In this document: positions 11,740 through 24,517 of the stretch, piece after piece
Position numbering within the stretch: the stretch's first letter is position 1
Layout of the letters: the number at the start of each line of letters is the position of its first letter
Assembly (NCBI GenBank): GCA_022478985.1
Contig: JAKSZP010007888.1
Location: forward strand, 186,001 to 250,000
From: Massospora cicadina
Lineage: Eukaryota > Entomophthoromycota > Entomophthoromycetes > Entomophthorales > Entomophthoraceae
Direction of reading: 5' to 3'
Length of the DNA stretch: 64,000 nt
The notes under the pieces: generated by a model
What the model saw: only the letters and a program-made list of their open reading frames with translations
Database searches by the model: none
Told to the model about the DNA's origin: nothing
Translations under genes and position numbers: made by a program

Positions 11740-11940
11740 AGGCACTGTAGGCCCCAAGAGCACTGATGGTATGTATTCCTGAAGTGCCATAATCTTAGTC
11801 ATGTTCAACGTCTGGATTATTCCCAGCCTCTTTAACAACTTAGTGCCGACTATACTTTTAGGAGCACCACTGTTGATAATAGTTAATACATAGATCTTAT
11901 AAACAGCGATATTGGAATAAGTACACTCAGAGTATGGATC
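11740..11940 (-). pseudogene. Retropepsin relic, element B
   Basis: The minus strand near 11862-11890 encodes VLTIINSGAPKSIVGTKLLK. In elements D and E this block reads DSGAP or DTGAP followed by .N.V; here the catalytic D is N. TIINSGAP and TKLLKRLGI align with VIVDSGAP and TKLVKRMKI of element D, which shows that B, C, D, E and F2 share a protease lineage different from that of A. Confidence 0.6.
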
Positions 11941-12399
11941 AGAAGTGTTTATTAGGTGAATAAATTCAAAATTTCCTGATTCCTAATGAGATTCATAAGC
12001 AAGATCAGATTTTGGGAAGTTTTTGGCCAGAACTTGCATGGGGATTTCAACATGTACATCTTTTAGGTATGATAGGTTGCAGGAGCGGGTAGTGTCAGGA
12101 TCAAGCAGTAGTTTGCCTTTTGTTTGGCATAAGGTTTGAACACTTTGATATGGGATTCTGCAAAAACTTTATTGGTTTTTAAATTATTTTTTGATCTAGT
12201 TGTAGTCAATTGTACATCTTCTGCCACTCTCCAAAGCAATGAATCTCATGAGAGTAATTCATTAAAAAAAGTTTATTGAGATTGGCAGGGCACGTTTTCC
12301 TTATGGTTGGTGGTAGTAGTGCATTCTGTCTCTACTTCACCCGTCCTTTTCCCAATTCCGTTTCTTTTTTGATATTGAGAGTGACATTAACTCCTAGTT

Positions 12400-13500
12400 T
12401 TGCATCATCTCAGTTATAACATTAGCTTGTATAGTGCTCTTTTCTGCCAAAACGATATAATGTTATGGAATTTGGATGGGGCCATTATGGTCTCTGGCCC
12501 TGAGGATTTCCGTTCTTCCCATGATTGTATGTCGCATTAATACCCTTTATAGGGAAGTGCATCCACTGCAGATTATTTTTCTGGTTTGATGCCTCAAAAT
12601 TCTTCCACAGAGGCGTAGATAATCTACAATCCTTTGTGTCTCCATATTACAATTAAAAGAAGGGATAGTAACTTAGTGCAAATCATGATGGGGATTTACA
12701 ATATGTTCCATTGCAATTTTTGCATCATAATTGGTAATAGCATTTAAAACAATAAGTACTTGGGCTTCGTGATAAAATAATCTGCAAATTCCTTTATAGT
12801 TTCTTTTGGTCTAAATCAATGTTTAGGAGCTCTGTATTGTGGATCATAAGCCTTTTAGAACTCCAAAATCTTTAATAACAGCTTATTTATGATTAGTAAA
12901 TGATCATCCATTAGCTAATTTAAACACTTCAAGGTCACAATTGTGATAATCCAAAGAATTGATAAGAGTTAATGCCTTTACATGATCTGATGCTCCTCAC
13001 ATGAACATCTCAAATAGCTTAAAGAAAGTATAAATAATGCCTTTCTTATCAAATTTTGGAAGATTCAGTAATTTGAAGTCAGCTAAGCCTAAATGTTAGG
13101 GAGGCTGTTTCACTTCCTATTTGACTGATCTGGAGAATTTTGAGGCAGAATAAAATTCTGTGTGCGATTCAGAGTAGTCATGAAAGTCAATATGCGTGGT
13201 ATAATTTGTGAGCTCAACACGTCTGTTATATAGTATTCCTCTGCCTCATGATAGTGCATAAATCACTAGAATTTATCCTCCAAAATCTGGACTGACGCGT
13301 ATTCTGTAATAAAGCTCTGGTTTTTGGGCCGCATTACCATCCTCTCATCCCCCAAGATAGCCACACATTTGCAACTATTGTTTTTATTTGATCCATGCCC
13401 TTAGTTACTTGAGTCTGACTGGCTCCAGAAATTGCCTTTCAGGCAAAAGTGCCTCCATTGCTTTAGGCATCTTCTGCATTCTTTTGTTAGAGAACAATAG
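12400..13500 (-). pseudogene. Gag/nucleocapsid relic, element B
   Basis: Near 12425-12475 the minus strand encodes YRFGRKEHYTS.C, a decayed CCHC zinc knuckle: the second C has become F, H and the last C remain. This places gag upstream of the protease as expected. The rest of the stretch to 13500 has no other recognisable block. Confidence 0.4.
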
Positions 13501-14146
13501 TCAATCTTTAATACTTTTTTGTTGAATATAATAGTATTTGAGTTTTGCAGTTTGGAAATAATTGACCATCAGCTGTAAATTTTGGCCATAAATTCTGAGT
13601 AGTCTGTTATTCTGCCTGGACTGGGTAACTAGGCTAATGCTTTAATATCACTTTGAGGTAAATAAAGTTTGGCACAAATATTAACCATCAGAAAAATATC
13701 TCTTCCAGATCCAGGTAATCGTTTGTGCTGCATCTACTCTGCTGTAAAAGGCTCTCTGCACTATATGCTATTTTTATTAAATATTGAATAAAATACTGTG
13801 CTTGGTGATATCTTATTTCAACTGACTAAAACTAGACTAATTTCACACCTGCATTGTTATTTTTAGGGACCTTCATCAAGCTGGTTTGCTAGTTCATGAT
13901 TAGTCCATGGGCGCTTGTGATAACCCCATGGTTAGCTACAATGGCTTTTCAAAGTTATGTAAAACTTATGTCAAGATTCTCTAACAAACAAAATTTTCCC
14001 AATTGTTCTTCCTCCTGGACCCAGTGAAGATGTGAAAGCTTGAAATTATGACAAGCAAAAAATTCTATAGGCGTGCTTAATAGATGGTTGCACAAAGATC
14101 ACCAAATACATTCATATGGGCCTGATTCACCTGAAGCTTCCCCAAG
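13500..14146. other. Unassigned AT-rich DNA between B and H1
   Basis: Probably the 5' part of element B. No LTR edge or motif could be supported. Confidence 0.3.
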
Positions 14147-14516
14147 TGTCATGTTTACATGATCTGAATGAAGGCACCAACATCTAGGATAAGGCTGGGC
14201 AACAGGAGATCCAAAGGCTCGAGTTTCAGGACCTTCCTGATTTAAAGCACAACTTGGATCAACGCTGAGTAAAGGCCAGATATGGCCAGATTGGTCCTGG
14301 TAAGGTGCTTAACGTCCATCCCCTTGTTTCAGCTTTATAGTTAAAAAAAATGAGTTATCTATTAAATAACGATAGCTTGATTCAATTAATTGGTGAATGG
14401 GGGTTCAAAATCTATTCAATTTATAAAATGTTTAACTTGGGTCAGCCTTGACTTCAATCAATCACTTGAGTTTGGACTTTTTCAAAGTTTAGCACCCTGT
14501 CATATGGAAACATGCC
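14147..14516 (+). repeat. LTR of H1 (F-family)
   Basis: This starts TGTCATGTTTACATGA and aligns over its whole length (370 bp) with the minus strand of 62341-61970 (372 bp), the 5' LTR of element F. Shared blocks include CAGATTGGTCCTGG (14293-14306). The internal sequence after the LTR also matches, starting ATTGGTG in both, so this is a 5' LTR in plus orientation. Confidence 0.75.
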
Positions 14517-15100
14517 CTTATTGGTGAATTTCGGCTTTATACCACTTTCTTTATTAGACTATTTCCCCAGTTCAGTTCAAATGTGTTTCTTTGACGCCAA
14601 CTTTTCTTGTTGGTTGTCTTCCTACTTACAATACACCCATATTCAGTTTAATATTTTTCTTATGTTCGCTTGACCATACCTGTGTGCAGACCTCTTTGAG
14701 GAGGTCTCACATCATGTTAGCCAATTCTATTTATTTTAAGTTTATTACAACATCAGGTACACCGTTGGGACGCCCAAGTTCCCTCCAAACCAGGGCACAC
14801 GTGCACTAAAGACCTGATTAAAACTGGGTTAGGAATGGCCCTTTGAAGCACAGCCAAGTTTTGCTGTTTGCTCAATCACTATTTATGAGTACCATGCTAA
14901 CCACCCTCTCCCTATATAACTTTATCTCAAGCTCCATCTGCTGGGCTATCCTCATTCTAACACTAACGACTAGTTCTCTTGCATTGGTCTAATGCTCCGT
15001 GCACCACCACGCTGAGGACTGGAGAGTTATAGACACTCTCCTGACACCAAGGCAGACATAGTTGCCTCTCTATAATTCTGATACATTTAATACTTCTGGG
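14517..15100 (+). pseudogene. H1: primer site, leader and gag start of an F-family element
   Basis: After the LTR comes ATTGGTGAATTTCGGCTTTA, matching the ATTGGTGCACCTTGGCTTAG of element F. About 170 bp later CTGTGTGCAGA and CTTTGAGGAG match the start of the F gag frame on the minus strand near 61790. The plus-strand frame at 14591-14809 is not the gag frame. I could not follow the element beyond about 15100, where AT-rich DNA takes over. Confidence 0.55.
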
Positions 15101-16354
15101 CTTGATCTTTCAAGTAGTAGAAAAGACTAAAGGTTAATCAAAGTTGAGGAGTTGAGTTGTTATAGCTTGGAAAAGTATGTTCTAAAATTCATTAAAGTTT
15201 GTCTGTGTAAACTTTGCTGGGTAAGGGAGAAACTGATCCTGTTTCAATCAAGAGTAATTATAAGGAATAATTTGTTACACTTGTTATTGTCAAAATGATT
15301 AGAATTTTTTGATGTTTTGAACACTGAAAGTTTCCATCTCAATGTTGCTGTGATTTGGGCAAATTTGAGGGTTGATTGTTCATTATATATTGTGTAGTGT
15401 ATAAGATTAAACGAGCACCAAATTGTCAAGTTTTAGCCAAAACTAAAAAGCTAAATTACTTATAAAGGGAAATCAAAGTTATGTACTTACTCTATAAAAA
15501 AACTCCTGCTCATAATAAAGATGTGGATACTTCAATATCCTCAAAAATGACAAACTAACTCTGGCATGCTTACTGTCCTTAATTCTACTGGATATATAGA
15601 TATGAGACCTTCTGTCATATAACAATATAGGATATTCTCCAAAATAATTGGTACTACTTCTTTGGTAAGAAATAAGCTGATTACTTTTCTTTGGGAAATA
15701 TATTTATATAACCTACTTATTAAATACAGACAGTAGATAACAGACAAAAATACAATTGATAGACAATATATAATAAACAATGACTACAAAATGATAAACA
15801 ATGATAATTTATTAGTTTTTAAATTGTCAGCACTATATACCTCACTTAGGCATTTCCTGGCCATACTCATCCATCAGAAGAGTTCATTCATACCATTCCA
15901 CATTCACTTCTGGTCATGACAAAGGCTATGAATTATTTCCCCAAGTCAATTTCTGGCCCATGAAATAACTAAATAACAATCATATAAGCCCAATTGAATG
16001 CAATTTGACTTTTAATTAGGAGGATTTTTCATTCAAAATTGACATTTAATCAGATTTAGAATTGTCTCAACTATCCCAACTAGAGCTTCGTCATTTATTA
16101 ATGAATAAAAAAGAATGTGAAAAAAGATAGGTAAATATAAAAAACGACATAACTTAATTGGGATGATGGCAGGCCTCTCATAACAATACACGCCCTAATC
16201 AGGTTATCCATGTTTAAATGAATGTTTAGTCAGTTTCAGAAAAGTTGACACCACTAAAATTGCCTCAACGCATTATTGTTAATGCACTGGTTTAGAAGGT
16301 GCAAATAAGTTAATCCCATGTGACCACTTTGCACCAAAACGACCTCATAATTGG
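15100..16354. other. AT-rich desert
   Basis: I see no domain, repeat edge or RNA gene. The frames at 15244-15429 and 15541-15780 are low-complexity. This may be the decayed interior of H1. Confidence 0.5.
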
Positions 16355-16370
16355 GCATAAATCATTTTAT
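16355..16370. repeat. Target-site duplication, left copy, SINE 1
   Basis: GCATAAATCATTTTAT, repeated exactly at 16509-16524 on the other side of the SINE. A perfect 16-bp duplication indicates insertion by LINE-type target-primed reverse transcription. Confidence 0.9.
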
Positions 16371-16508
16371 TTTATTTTTTTAGTCAAGGTGGGTCGACCT
16401 TGGGACAAATATACCACATTGAGTGTTTTTCTAGCCAGTACATGTTTTGAACTCAAAACCTGCACTAGGGGTGGAAGCAGTTTTACCTGTTTGGCTAACC
16501 ACCCTTTA
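16371..16508 (-). mobile_element. SINE 1, tRNA-derived, with 16-bp target duplication
   Basis: On the minus strand the element begins TAAAGGGTGGTTAGCC. It has a box A (TAGCCAAACAGG, 16486-16497) and a box-B-like GAGTTCAAAAC (16444-16454), then a body with TGTGGTATATTTGTCC. It ends in GACTAAAAAAATAAAA, an A-rich tail. The whole unit is related to 45022-45157. It needs a partner LINE for movement; none is recognised in the window. The frame at 16320-16514 on the other strand is a chance frame. Confidence 0.9.
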
Positions 16509-16524
16509 GCATAAATCATTTTAT
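16509..16524. repeat. Target-site duplication, right copy, SINE 1
   Basis: Exact copy of 16355-16370. Confidence 0.9.
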
Positions 16525-19500
16525 AATACTTATTAATAGTATAGAAAATCAGGAAGAAGGGAATTATTTAAGGCAGATTTGAGATAAAATAATATATCAA
16601 ATTATTTGATAAATTGGGATGGGTCATGGGTTCCATCAATGATAGTAATCTATCAACAATGATATCTTCTCAAAGGGATTGTTTTATTGAGTCAAAAATC
16701 AAAATCTGACACTGATCCAAGGCTTTCTTGCATATTAAATATATTCTATGGCCTTTTTTACTTTCTAATCAATAAAAACAAGATGTAAAATTAAATTTAG
16801 CTTAAATTAGATGATGAGACAGACTTAAAAATATCCCATTGTCATAAATTTTCATTATTAGTTTCAGTCATCAAAATTTATGTAAAGAATAATCATATGG
16901 ATTTAGAGAATTATGGACATAGTAATGCCAATATTAGTTAAACCAGGATCAGGCCATCATGCTTAGGGGAATAATATAATATGCCAATGAACTTTAAAGG
17001 ATTGATATGGTAGAATAAATTTTACCTATCTCAAGTATACAGAGATGGGTAAGGTTAGGAGATAACATCAATATAGAAAATATTAGTGTTTAGTCAACAA
17101 GGGAACCCTATGTTATTACAAGTATGCTTTTATAATACCTTTATAAGTTAATAGAGGTACTAAGTAATAAAGAATTTTCATCTTATTGGCAAGATGCTAG
17201 TATGATCTATTGTTAGTTTTTTGTTGGTTGCCTATGGAAGACTTATATGATATGAAAATATAATTTTTTTGCAAAGACTGCCATATATATATTAATAGCC
17301 TGGTAAGCTTCCAAATTGTGAGTTTACAGTGAAACACCTGGTTTAGTTTAAAGCTATATTGTCAGAACTATCTACTGACTAAAGAAACAAATTTCATTAT
17401 AATTTGAAACTTATCCTCTGCCTTTTATCATAAGGACTGATGGCCCATCTGTAACTTTGATTAAAATATTAGCCAGTCAATTTAGTAAAATGAGTTATCC
17501 AGATAGAAATATACTTAAGCAATGGCCTTTTAATTGGGGTTACTTGTGGATAAACAATACAAACAAAAATAAATACATAAACGGTTGGTCCTATTACCCC
17601 AGGAGCTAAAAGTTAAGGATTTTTATGTCAAAAATTAGAATGGGAAAATTATAGACTGCATCTTAATAAACAATTAGGTTGTCATGATCAATTGATATAG
17701 GATCTATCAATCAGGATTTTCACTCATTAGAACTTTAGTTTTATCTCTTATACAAAACAGCCCTGAACTAGGGCATATAGATTTTTATTGGGCTTATATT
17801 GATCTATTTTTATAAATCTGGAAAATTTAAGTGTCTGCTACAGTGGAGAGCCTAATAGATATCTTAATAGCAGTATTTTGATATATTATAGTTAATGGGA
17901 GAGGTTTTAAATAAATAAAAACATGTAGGTAGAAGCTAAATTCTAAGTATCTTAATTATGTTATATGTAAATAGTTTAGTATAAAACACATTTTTAAGCG
18001 TTGGATATTGTGGCCTATTTCTAGACAACTAGAAAGGGTGAATTATGATAAATTAAGAAAGCCCACTACAAAGTAAAGCCCCTTTATGATCATTGAAAAC
18101 TTTGCTTAAACTCTGGAAAAAGATGGATCAAGTTAGTGTTCTGGATAATCATTTACTTGATTTACTGTTCTGCAAATTAAATTTGTGTTATAATCTCAAT
18201 TCTTGGTATTAAGGGGCTATTATAAAAACTGGGATGCATTGTATCTGTTAGAATGGCTACTCTTTTGAAACCTTATTATGATAAATTAACTTCCCCTAGT
18301 AATCTTTATTTTACTATAGTTGTTTATAATTATAACGAGAGATCTGATGGTTCTAAAAAAGTAATTGACCTGTAAATATCATTCAATTACTAGAAATAAA
18401 GAATTGTTTAACTGCCAAAAGCAACTATTCTCAGAACCAATTTGACTAGTTTTTTATACTAAAGATTAAGAAGCTTACTAATTAGACAATACAATAAGCC
18501 ATTGCATTCAGAAAAGTTAAAATAAGCCAACTGTTAACTTGTGCACAGACCGTGCAGAAGGACTTCAAGCTACATAGTGCATCCAATATATGGTGGATCA
18601 TAATTAAGCTTATGATGCAAAAAATTATAAAACATGCATCATTATGTCAAGTTGCTGACACTGAGATTTTTAGAAAGGATTAAAATTTTTTAATTATATT
18701 ATTTGAGAGATGTGAATAATTTTAACCTAATTATATTCAAAAAACGCTACAAGGACATCTAGTATAAGGTTAAATTAGGTTACAATAATTAGGGTAAAGA
18801 TTTTCAAAGTAAGGCAATTGAAATCCTTGGGTATAATTTAACTTGTCTAGAATTATATCAGACTTAAATGTTTTGCTTATATAATTTTTTTTACAGTTGC
18901 ATCAAATAGTATAACCATCTTATATGCTTATTTAAGCTGTGCTATAGATGCTATACCAGTATATTATAGTAATTTATACCAAACATTTATCTGTAAATGG
19001 TCTCATTCTTTACTACTAATTTTTAAATAAAGTGTGGTAAAAGAAATGTGAAACAAAGCTTATGTAGCAGATCAAGCCAATATTAACTACACCACACAAG
19101 GAAAGCAACTTTGAAATGGTTTAAGAGCAACCTGGTCTGCAACTATGGATGATATACCAACACCAGGGGCAATTATGACCGTTTATAAAGAATAAATTTA
19201 AAAAAGCGTGAGATGGTCAAATATGCTTCATATGCCTCATCAATTTTAATATCAGAATATGCATTTATTGCCAAGATATTCATATTAAATCTTTAAAAAC
19301 AAATTAAATACACAAGTAAAATAAATGAGATGATGAAGATTGGTGTATTACCACATTTAGGTTGGGAACACCTAGTGCTAAAAAATAAATGTGATAATGA
19401 GAAATATGAAATACTGTTAAACCATAAACTCAGTGCTTAAAAATTAAAGCTGACCTTGTGTTTGAAACAATTATAAGGGCTTTGGCCAATACTGAGGGCA

Positions 19501-21034
19501 CAAAGTTTATATTTTAAATGGGCAAAGTGTCACATGTTGCAAGACACCTGATTAGAAACACATGCAACTAAAAGTCTCATCAAATCTTAAATACAGATTA
19601 ATATAGTTATCTGAATCTACAATAATTGATGGTAGAGCCAATACTTAGATAATCTTTGTAGTTTAGTTTGCTACTATTTTGGTCTTATAAATTAATGTAA
19701 AGGCAGATAAAAGCCTAGATATTGATCCACTCAATTGTGGTGTTTCTGGTGCTGCTAGCCTATAATCAGGCATCACAATCATATGAATCTCAATTTAACC
19801 AATCCCACTATAGGCTATATGAAACGTAGTACTATCAGGAGCCAATACCTGGGCTAACAAGCAAGGCATGCTTGAAAGTCACTCTCAGATTAATTACTAG
19901 ATGCTAAAAAGGTATATCATATTTTTTAAATTTATACAAATCTCCATGAGAATGCCGCTCATTCTATCATTTACTTAATTATAATACTATTCCACTTTCA
20001 AGTTATAAATTTATTTTAGTAACAATTAATCTAAACTCATTGCTTTATAATCTTTTTGGACATTGTTATCTGTATAGTATCATTATAGATTATTAAGTAT
20101 CCAGAGATAGATGTTATATCACTACAAATTTTAGTGTAAGATCTACCAATAAAACATCTAAAAAATGGGAAAATTGTATTTTTGTGAATTCTATATCTTG
20201 TAATATTTATAAAGGCAAAGACAATTAGTACCTAAGAAATAAAAGCTTAAATGATTGGAACGTATAAGGAGGTTACACTCAATAAGGGATGATACAGGGC
20301 TATACTGCAATTTATCTGGAGCAGGGATATAAAGGGGAGGAGGTCTACACAGTTAGGCAATACTAGCCACACAAAAAAAGTTCAACAATTTTTGAAACCT
20401 AGCAGGGTGAGCAGAAATTAGAACATAAAAATGACATATTCAAATATGAAGTACTTAGTAAAAGATATCAAGCTAGGAATCTGGAAAAGGAACCTATCTC
20501 TGATGTAGCACTAGGAAATCTATTTGGGACCTCTAGAAAGCCAATATCATAAACTTAAAGGGTTCTTACTTTGGCTTAATTTTACAATTCCGTTTGACAG
20601 AAGTTGATAAGATCACATTTTGTACAAATTAATAAGTTAAATCGTTTTAGATTATGTTCTAAGCCTTTTAATTTGACCTATATCTCCACATCTTCCTCTG
20701 ATCCTTAAAATATTCAATTCTCATCCATGCTGTAAGATAGCTTCTATGTAATTAAAATTTGCTATTATATAGATAAAGGCAATGCAAAAATTTAAATATT
20801 TTTAATTTAATGAAAAATGCTACCAACACCATTAAGGCAAAAAAGCTCTACAATGTCTTATTTAGCATGAACAGTGCCATCAATGCCATAAAAAATCACT
20901 TATACAGGAGCCTATACTTCTAGGAAGATTTTAGATAAGAAAGTCTAATAAAGATTTATAGTTTCTAATTTGTTATATATAATCATATCTGTTCTCCTGT
21001 ATACGCCTTGTTATGTAAACTCTGATACAGGATA
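16525..21034. other. AT-rich desert, 4.5 kb
   Basis: No frame above background and no clear domain on either strand. A weak integrase-like trace near 18220-18350 (WDALYLLEWL, VVYNYNERSD) is too degraded to call. A TATA-like ATATAAAGGGGAGGAG stands near 20326-20341. This may be very old retrotransposon sequence drained of GC. Confidence 0.5.
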
Positions 21035-21039
21035 CCATA

Positions 21040-21604
21040 TGTCGAGAACTCTATATAACTGGACAATAAGCCAAAATAATCACTGGCGGATAATTAATTA
21101 ACCTTCATAGTTGGCCTATATGATTATTATCAAGTATCAAATGATGAGAAAAGTTGATCTCAGAGTATAGGAGAAAAGCTACTGAAGATATAATGATTAT
21201 GCATTTAGGAAATGTCAACACACAACAAATAATTGGAAATCTCCTCAAACTAGGCAATTATAAATTTAATAATTGATGCACTCTGCTGGAACCAATGAGA
21301 TATGGTGGAACAAAGTACTAAGCTGAGGAAATAATATCATCAGAAGTCACTGAAATATAAGAAAGATGAGACAATTGAAGAAAAGACGTTGTTAGTAAGA
21401 AGAGAGTGAGAGGACCAGGAAGGATCCGCTGTAAGTATTAGGTTAAATAACAAAGTGTCATTGAGGCAATTTCTCCATATTTATTGAAAAGTTTATTGCG
21501 TTGTTTAAAGGATGACAATCTTCATATTATTGGTCCTATTGCTCAGTGAGCATAATACCTGTGCAAAACCCTTGGCATATCTTTGCTATACCGCCAAAAT
21601 TACA
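21040..21604 (+). repeat. 5' LTR of element C
   Basis: Begins TGTCGAGAACTC and ends AAATTACA. It aligns from end to end with 37367-37935. Shared blocks include GTTAGTAAGAAGAGAGTGAG and GAAAAGTTTATTGCGTTGTT. Confidence 0.9.
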
Positions 21605-21608
21605 ACTA

Positions 21609-21627
21609 TGGTGCTCACTACATGGGG
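21609..21627 (+). other. Primer-binding site of element C
   Basis: TGGTGCTCACTACATGGGG, 4 bp after the LTR. Elements D, E and G have nearly the same site at the same place. It is not complementary to initiator Met tRNA as that primer is commonly seen (TGGTATCAGAGC or TGGTAGCG types). Confidence 0.75.
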
Positions 21628-21670
21628 TCATTGATCAATTATAATAAATAAAAAATCTTCAGTCATTGAC

Positions 21671-22935
21671 CATGGCGCATCAGGCTTGCTTTAACAGAGG
21701 ATCTTCACAACAAGCTGTTCCCGTTAAATATGCAGAACTCAAACTTGCCTTAGATGCTGTGCTCAAAAGGCAGGATGAGCTTCTTCAGGAAGTTTGTAGT
21801 GATAAGCTTCCTCCGTTCAATTGTTATGGGAATATTTATAGGTTCTTTAAGCAATTTGAGTTTGCAACATAAGAAGCCTCAAATTTGTGGAAAGCGAAAT
21901 TATTAATATCAGCCTTGGATGTCAGAAGTGCTGACCAAGTTACTTGTTACTTTCCAAAAAGTTCCGTTACATATCAGAAAGTGAAGGATATGGTGCTGTG
22001 ATTGTTTGGGGGTACTGTAAAGATGTCACAGCAGAAGGCAGACTTCGTGACCATTGAATTCAGTGTACAAGAACTTCACTACATTTGCTGATTGATTTAT
22101 GGCAGAAGCTCACGTGATATTGAGGCAGGGACTTAGTCTGAATTGTATGTGTGCATTGCAATGACCTCCGAAGTGAAGCCATACTATGCGCTGTAAAATG
22201 TTATGGCTCCATATTTAGAGGGTGATGTGCCCTTGCTTAAAATTGTTTTCATTTTTCGCTATCTACTACTGATTCTCAGCCCAATACGGAGTGGAAACCT
22301 ACTGCAGCTATTGCAAATTTTTTTATTTGTAGAAATTACCTTGCCCTGATCAAATTTCACTTAGAAATTCCCAGCCTTAGTATTACTATGTGCCTTGCCC
22401 CCGACTGAGTTGCCATCAGCAGTTCATCTATCAGGTTGAACCTGTTTATGCCAATCAAACCCAGTCCAACTTTTGCCATGGGCCATCATTCAACAATGAC
22501 AGATGCAGGCCCTATGAGTTCAATTGTTATGAATGCAGTCAGTCAGGTAATCTGGTATGAGGTTGCCCCACTCGTCTGGTCCATCACATACAGCAGTATC
22601 AGTGATCTTAGGAAAAAGGCAGAGCAGAGTAGAGATGGGATTCTATACCTCCGCTATTACAACCTTAAACGTCCCACTTGAACCTAACCACATACACGCA
22701 GAAGAAGTCTCTCAGTATGACGACGCATTCCTATATCAGCAGCCGGTTGGAAGGGTGATTGTATTGACCCAAATGCAAAAAATGACATGGCGAAAGATGG
22801 ACCCCAGGAGAAACCAAAGCCTTATGATTGTCACATGTTTGACCAAAATTTCTACAGAGGAGCCGGATCCATCTTCTGATGCGCCTCTCTTAAAAGAGGT
22901 GAATGCTACCTTCTCTGAGGACAATATTGTTAAAG
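21671..22935 (+). pseudogene. Gag with altered zinc knuckle, element C
   Basis: The first frame (21666-21872) starts near the primer site. It encodes a helical segment (YAELKLALDAVLKRQDELLQ) and the start of a capsid-like part (LPPFNCYGNIYRFFKQFE). Capsid continues with stops to about 22250. At 22524-22566 the sequence reads CYECSQSGNLV.GC, a CCHC knuckle in which H has become N and a stop replaces W. An acidic linker with PDPSSDAPLLKEVN follows. Gag would package the element RNA; this copy cannot. Confidence 0.7.
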
Positions 22936-22961
22936 AGTAACCTAAAGTCAGGGATGGTATT

Positions 22962-23327
22962 ATGGGCTTTTTGGGGATAAGAGATCCGTTAAATATCCAA
23001 GTTTTAAACAATCAGAATTCTTCCTATTCTGAGTGTACATACTGTGACATTGCCGTATCAAAAAACCAAATCCGCGCTATAATCAATACAGTCGCTCCAA
23101 ATAACATATTGTCCACAAAGTTGACAATAAAGACTGACATGGAACATCATATGGTGTATGGGACTGCAGGTGCGGAAAGCACGGTTTCTGAGGGAGCATA
23201 CAGCGTGCTAGCCTTGAAGTTTGGGCCAATTGTTATTTTAGCTCCATCAATAGTGCTACCCAACAATACTTACAACCTGTTAATTAAGATGCTTTCCTAC
23301 GCCACTTTGGGGATGTTGTTAATATAA
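22962..23327 (+). pseudogene. Retropepsin, element C, catalytic residues lost
   Basis: The 121-aa frame aligns with the protease of element D: AIINTVAPNNILSTKLTIK against VIVDSGAPINIVLTKLVKR, and AYSVLALKFG against AYSMLPLRF. The catalytic D-S/T-G is N-T-V here, so it should be inactive. ILAPSIVLPNNTYNLLIKM corresponds to the second strand pair and flap region. It lies directly between gag and RT. Confidence 0.75.
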
Positions 23328-23339
23328 GGTGGAGATCTT

Positions 23340-24512
23340 CATAATCCTGGGTCAGTGGATCCCATTTTACTTTACCTCCTGTGGATTGCTGAAGGATCCG
23401 GTGCACATGGGTCATATCAACCTGGCCTATAGTGATGAAGTGATTCCATTTTGTTACCATTAACTAAAGGGTAAGACCTGGGCCCTTCCCTACCAGGTAT
23501 ATGAATACCAAGGGCTGCCTCTCAGAGCAGCTAGGGCAATATCCATCCCCTCTGGTCACAAAGTAATAGTGAACACCGAATTAGTAGTCAAAGTGCCAGA
23601 TGAACTCTATGGGGAAGTTATTGCCCTTATCAGCAAGTGAGGTTTGAGCTCCACGTAACTCCAGGAATAATACTTCCAGTTCATGGGGAAATAAAGGTTT
23701 TGTTAAAAATTTACAGAATGAAAAAATGCTAATACGCTGGCATCAAAAAGTGGCATATTTATAATTGACCTCAGTTAAGGAGGTCCTTCAAGTAATGAGT
23801 TTGTATCTTTGGATGAATTTGTTTTGATTATTGATTTACAGCACAGCATAATGATGATGGTTCTGTATGAAATTTTAGCTGGTTTAATGGAAGATCAGGA
23901 GGATCAGGCGATAGCTTTACTTAGAAAATTAAGGAGATTTTTGCTGTCAATGACCACGGTTTAGGGTGTGATAAGGGAGTGGTTCATCAATTGGATACTG
24001 GGGATCATCCCCCCATCAGGTCGCGGACAATCTGCCAATTGAGGGCAGCTGAGGAAGTAGTAACTGAAGAAATTGATAATCTTTTGGAGCCAGTAATGAT
24101 CAAACTTTAAAAAAAGTCCATGGGATTCACCATTCTTAATGTAAAAAAGAAGAAAAGCACCCACCGTATAGTAATAAACTACCAGAAGCTTAACAGAATC
24201 ACCAAGAAAGGCTCATATCCTTTGCCATGAGTTGATGATGCGCTGGATCAACTAAGTGGAGCCCATTACTTCTTGGCAATGCCCCTGATATTGGGCTACT
24301 GGAAATCGAGTTGCCTGTGGTGGAACAGGAGAAATGCGCCATTATCACGTCCAAGGGGCTTTTCCACCTGACCCTATGCCACAAGGTCTGTGTAATGCCC
24401 CAGCTACATTCTAACGGACCATGGATACTATTACCAGCGACTTGAGGCTGTCATGCAACCTTTTGTACCTTAAAACAAATGTATTCTCACGCATATTTAT
24501 TGAGCACCTTAC
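23340..24512 (+). pseudogene. Reverse transcriptase, first part, element C
   Basis: Read in changing frames: HRIVINYQKLNRITKKGSYP (motif normally DYRKLN), DALDQLSGAHYFLAM (motif A region), MPQGLCNAPATF (motif B) and LLYLKTNVFSR, where YLDD should stand. The coding sequence then stops abruptly at the target duplication CCATC (24513-24517), where element D begins, and resumes at 34082. Confidence 0.75.
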
Positions 24513-24517
24513 CCATC
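24513..24517. repeat. Target duplication CCATC, left copy, element D
   Basis: CCATC stands directly before TGTTGG, the start of the D LTR, and again at 34077-34081 directly after the last base of the other D LTR. Confidence 0.92.

Larger units (their letters stand above)
8700..13500 (-). mobile_element. Element B: ancient Ty3/Gypsy relic, AT-rich
   Basis: Traces of every Gypsy domain appear in order on the minus strand: zinc knuckle (about 12430), protease (about 11870), RT (10300-10900), RNase H (9749-9931) and integrase (8716-9302). Stops are dense and composition is strongly AT-biased, so this is much older than D or E. No LTR pair was found. The right part may be cut by H1 at 14147. Confidence 0.75.

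Noticed and set aside
14900..14960. A TATA-like sequence that first suggested a minus-strand LTR of element B.
   Set aside because: The region aligns with the interior of element F in plus orientation (H1), so it is not an LTR of B.
18200..18400. A faint integrase-like pattern in the AT desert.
   Set aside because: No catalytic residue or neighbouring domain can be followed, and the composition favours chance matches.
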